DNA from: Limimaricola sp.
GTDB lineage: Bacteria; Pseudomonadota; Alphaproteobacteria; Rhodobacterales; Rhodobacteraceae
Assembly: GCF_016125575.1 (NCBI RefSeq)
Contig: NZ_WGLM01000001.1
Coordinates: forward strand, 124,001-188,000
Length of the DNA stretch: 64,000 bases
Direction: 5' to 3'
Position numbers and translations under genes: made by a program. Within the stretch, counting starts at the first letter, position 1. The number at the start of each line of letters is the position of its first letter. Positions 62,019-64,000 of this stretch are shown piece by piece. Under the pieces are notes generated by a model, which made no database searches, was not told the origin of the DNA, and saw only the letters and a list, made by a program, of their open reading frames with translations.

Positions 62019-63581
62019 TTAGCCCGCGTCCTTGTAGTTGACCGACTTCACGTCGTCGCCCGGCGCCGATTTCTCGCGCCGCACCAGCAGCCGGTTGAGC
62101 GCGTTGACGTAGGCCTTGACGCTGGCGACGACCGTGTCGGTATCGGCCGACTGGCCTGTCGCGATGCGCCCGTCCTCTTCCAGCCGGACGCTGACCGTGG
62201 CCTGCGCATCGGTGCCCTCGGTCACCGCGTGGACCTGGTAGAGTTGCAGCCGCGCCTTGTGGGGGAAGGCCTGCTTGACCGCGTTGAAGCTGGCATCGAC
62301 CGGGCCGTCGCCGGTGGCGTGGATGGTGCGATCCTGCCCGTCGATCTCGATCACCATGTCGGCGGTCTGGGGGCCGTCGGTGCCGCAGACAACCTTCAGG
62401 TGCTTCAGCTTCAGCCGGTCCTCGGCGGCGTCGTTCTGGCGGACCAGCGCGATCAGGTCGTCGTCATAGACCTCCTTCTTGCGGTCGGCGAGGTCCTTGA
62501 ACCGCACGAAGGCATCGTTGAGCTGGTTCTCGGCCAGTTCGAACCCCAGCTCCTTGAGCTTTGCCCGCAGCGCGGCACGGCCCGAATGCTTACCCATGAC
62601 AAGGCTGGTTTCCGACAGGCCGATATCGGTGGGGCGCATGATCTCGAACGTCTCAGCGTTCTTGAGCATCCCGTCCTGGTGAATGCCGCTTTCATGGGCA
62701 AAGGCGTTCTTGCCGACGATGGCCTTGTTGAACTGCACCGGAAAGCCCGAGACGGTCGCGACCCGGCGCGAGATGTTCATGATCTTGGTCGTGTCGACGC
62801 TGGTGTGGAACGGCATGATGTCACCGCGCACCTTGATCGCCATCACCACCTCTTCCAGCGCGGTGTTGCCCGCGCGCTCGCCCAGGCCGTTGATGGTGCA
62901 TTCGATCTGCCGCGCCCCGCCCTCGACCGCGGCCAGCGCGTTGGCCGTCGCCATGCCAAGGTCGTTGTGGCAATGGGTGGCAAAGATGATCTCGTCGGCG
63001 CCGGGCACCTTCTCGATCAGCATCCGGATCAGGTCGGCGCTCTCGCGCGGCGCGGTGTAGCCCACGGTATCGGGGATGTTGATGGTGGTGGCGCCCGCCT
63101 TGATGGCGATCTCGACCACGCGGCAGAGATAGTCATGCTCGGTCCGGGTGGCGTCCATCGGCGACCATTGCACGTTGTCGCAGAGGTTGCGGGCGTGGGT
63201 CACGGTATCGTGGATGCGCTCGGCCATCTGGTCCATGTCGAGGTTGGGGATGGCGCGGTGCAGCGGCGAGGTGCCGATGAAGGTATGGATGCGCGGAGAA
63301 CGCGCGTGCTTCACCGCCTCCCAGCAGCGGTCGATGTCCTTGTAGTTGGCGCGCGCAAGGCCGCAGATCGTGGCGTTCTGCGCCTGTTTCGCAATCTCGC
63401 TGACGGCGCGGAAATCGCCCTCGGAGGCGATGGGAAAGCCGGCCTCGATGATATCGACGCCCATCTCGTCCAGCATCTGGGCGATTTCCAGCTTTTCCTC
63501 GTGGGTCATGGTGGCGCCGGGGCTTTGCTCGCCGTCGCGCAGCGTGGTGTCGAAGATCAACACGCGGGTCTTGTCGGTCAT
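62019..63581 (-). CDS. leuA: 2-isopropylmalate synthase
   Basis: The first committed step to leucine: acetyl-CoA and 2-ketoisovalerate give 2-isopropylmalate. It has 520 residues. The catalytic TIM barrel has FDTTLRDGEQSPGATM, TFIGTSPLHR and metal ligands in THCHNDLGMATANAL; the linker has HESGIHQDGMLK; and the C-terminal regulatory domain (about 390-515) with DTVVASVKAYVNALNRLL gives leucine feedback. The start at 63581 follows AAAGGA. It is preceded by a leucine-rich leader peptide, so attenuation is likely in addition. Confidence 0.95.
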   Translation of the reverse strand: MTDKTRVLIFDTTLRDGEQSPGATMTHEEKLEIAQMLDEMGVDIIEAGFPIASEGDFRAVSEIAKQAQNATICGLARANYKDIDRCWEAVKHARSPRIHTFIGTSPLHRAIPNLDMDQMAERIHDTVTHARNLCDNVQWSPMDATRTEHDYLCRVVEIAIKAGATTINIPDTVGYTAPRESADLIRMLIEKVPGADEIIFATHCHNDLGMATANALAAVEGGARQIECTINGLGERAGNTALEEVVMAIKVRGDIMPFHTSVDTTKIMNISRRVATVSGFPVQFNKAIVGKNAFAHESGIHQDGMLKNAETFEIMRPTDIGLSETSLVMGKHSGRAALRAKLKELGFELAENQLNDAFVRFKDLADRKKEVYDDDLIALVRQNDAAEDRLKLKHLKVVCGTDGPQTADMVIEIDGQDRTIHATGDGPVDASFNAVKQAFPHKARLQLYQVHAVTEGTDAQATVSVRLEEDGRIATGQSADTDTVVASVKAYVNALNRLLVRREKSAPGDDVKSVNYKDAG

Positions 63582-63652
63582 GTCATGTGTCCTTTGGTCC
63601 TGTAGCGTGATCCGGCGCTGATCCCCTCCGAGCGGTCGCGCCGATGGCACGC
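63582..63652 (-). promoter_or_regulatory. Attenuator region between leader peptide and leuA
   Basis: On the minus strand the leader stop is followed by two mutually exclusive stems. CCTCTGAGCG pairs with CGCTCGGAGG (ten pairs, one G-U). CGGCGC, which lies between these arms, pairs instead with GCGCCG further down. This is the layout of a translation-coupled attenuator. No strong U-run is seen, so control may act on leuA translation. Confidence 0.5.
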
Positions 63653-63733
63653 TCAGAGGCGGCTAAGGAGAAGCAGGGCGCGCAGCGTCAGACCCGAGGG
63701 GGCCGAGGCGATGATATGGGCGCGCGTGTTCAT
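63653..63733 (-). CDS. leuL: Leucine-rich leader peptide of leuA (attenuation)
   Basis: A 26-residue open frame that starts at ATG 63733 and ends LTLRALLLLSRL, with seven Leu including four in a row near its 3' end. The stop is 71 bases before the leuA start, and a pair of alternative stems follows. The peptide begins MNTRAHIIA. A TATAGA-like -10 lies so close to the ATG that the transcript may be nearly leaderless. The pattern is that of leucine-operon leaders, recognised by composition and position. Confidence 0.65.
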   Translation of the reverse strand: MNTRAHIIASAPSGLTLRALLLLSRL

Positions 63734-63779
63734 GAGGCATTTTCTATACCGGGCGAGGCGCCTTTGAAAAGCCGTTTCC

Positions 63780-63816
63780 GCCTCCGGCGGGAGTATTTGG
63801 GGCAAGATGAAGGGGC
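63780..63816 (+). repeat. Dispersed repeat family 1, copy F
   Basis: GCCTCCGGCGGGAGTATTT, then GGGGCAAGATGAAGGGG. It lies between the leuA leader and the SDR gene, in the SDR gene's direction, 36 bases before its start. Confidence 0.65.
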
Positions 63817-63851
63817 TGGCGAAGGCGGCGGGGCGTTCTAGGTGGCCCGGC

Positions 63852-64000
63852 ATGAAGGATGCTCTCATCATCGGGGCCTCGGGCGGGATCGGCGCGGCGC
63901 TGGCCGCAGCGCTGGCGGCCGACGGCTGGGCGGTGACCGGGCTGTCGCGGAAGGCCGACGGGCTGGACGTGACCGATCCGGCCGCGGTCGAGCGGGTGCT
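63852..64000 (+). CDS. Short-chain dehydrogenase/reductase, N-terminal part (3' end outside window)
   Basis: The frame starts MKDALIIGASGGIGAALAAAL, the Rossmann SDR cofactor motif (G-x-x-x-G-x-G) at the N-terminus, and continues SRKADGLDVTDPAAVERVL, in which the LDVTD segment is the typical second-strand Asp-containing turn. The open frame reaches the window end, so only about 50 residues are seen. The family is clear; substrate cannot be named. It is divergent from leuA. Confidence 0.8.
   Translation, partial: MKDALIIGASGGIGAALAAALAADGWAVTGLSRKADGLDVTDPAAVERV

Overview
The window reads as a chromosomal segment of a high-GC marine alphaproteobacterium of the Rhodobacteraceae/Roseobacter group. 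This rests on the gene content (Hint-domain protein, a small membrane protein typical of the group, MreBCD-PBP2-RodA block, malyl-CoA lyase with malate thiokinase, KpsT/KpsE with KdsA, PdeM with its Lhr-like helicase) and on very high GC by eye. The genus cannot be fixed from the sequence alone. No rRNA, tRNA or CRISPR array was seen.

Layout. 1-7.7 kb: nucleoside salvage (end of add, upp), a SPOR protein, a membrane protein with a degenerate M48-peptidase fold, an acyl-CoA synthetase, a DMT exporter, a sulfotransferase and a Hint protein. 7.7-15 kb: a fatty-acid or branched acyl-CoA degradation block on the minus strand (multifunctional FadJ/FadB, thiolase, GST, a 70-residue protein, a long acyl-CoA dehydrogenase) with two MerR regulators and a 14-bp palindromic operator. 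15-22.7 kb: two PaaI thioesterases, a MATE exporter, pyrD, a DUF952 protein, a periplasmic 5'-nucleotidase, a methyltransferase and an HMCES/YedK protein. 22.8-31.5 kb: a serine-cycle C1-assimilation cluster (malyl-CoA lyase, LuxR-type regulator, serine-glyoxylate aminotransferase, malate thiokinase A and B, formate-THF ligase, FolD). 31.6-35.4 kb: a membrane LytTR regulator, PdeM and an Lhr-like helicase.

35.5-42.5 kb is a mobile island: tyrosine recombinase, unknown protein, excisionase-like HTH, hairpin-rich putative origin and a PF02486-type replication initiator, followed by a clearly lower-GC cargo operon on the opposite strand. That operon encodes a TIR domain fused to a DeoR-type winged helix and sugar-phosphate sensor domain, translationally coupled to a Cof-type HAD phosphatase. 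I consider this the best candidate for an undescribed system, plausibly an anti-phage NADase module gated by a phosphosugar or nucleotide-sugar signal. That function is inference.

42.5-64 kb returns to core genes: meaB, rpmB, a copper chaperone pair, terC, lepA, two tiny membrane proteins, kdsA with kpsE and kpsT, nhaD with a structured leader, a uracil-DNA-glycosylase-like protein, an SseB-like protein, a hydroxypyruvate reductase-like gene, the cell-shape operon mreB-mreC-mreD-mrdA-rodA, leuA behind a leucine-rich attenuator peptide, and the start of an SDR gene.

Two families of dispersed intergenic repeats (six copies of one, two of another), a sequence block shared by the ftfL and mreB upstream regions, and a TACCCG-type motif cluster in front of the serine-cycle operon are not explained by the genes.
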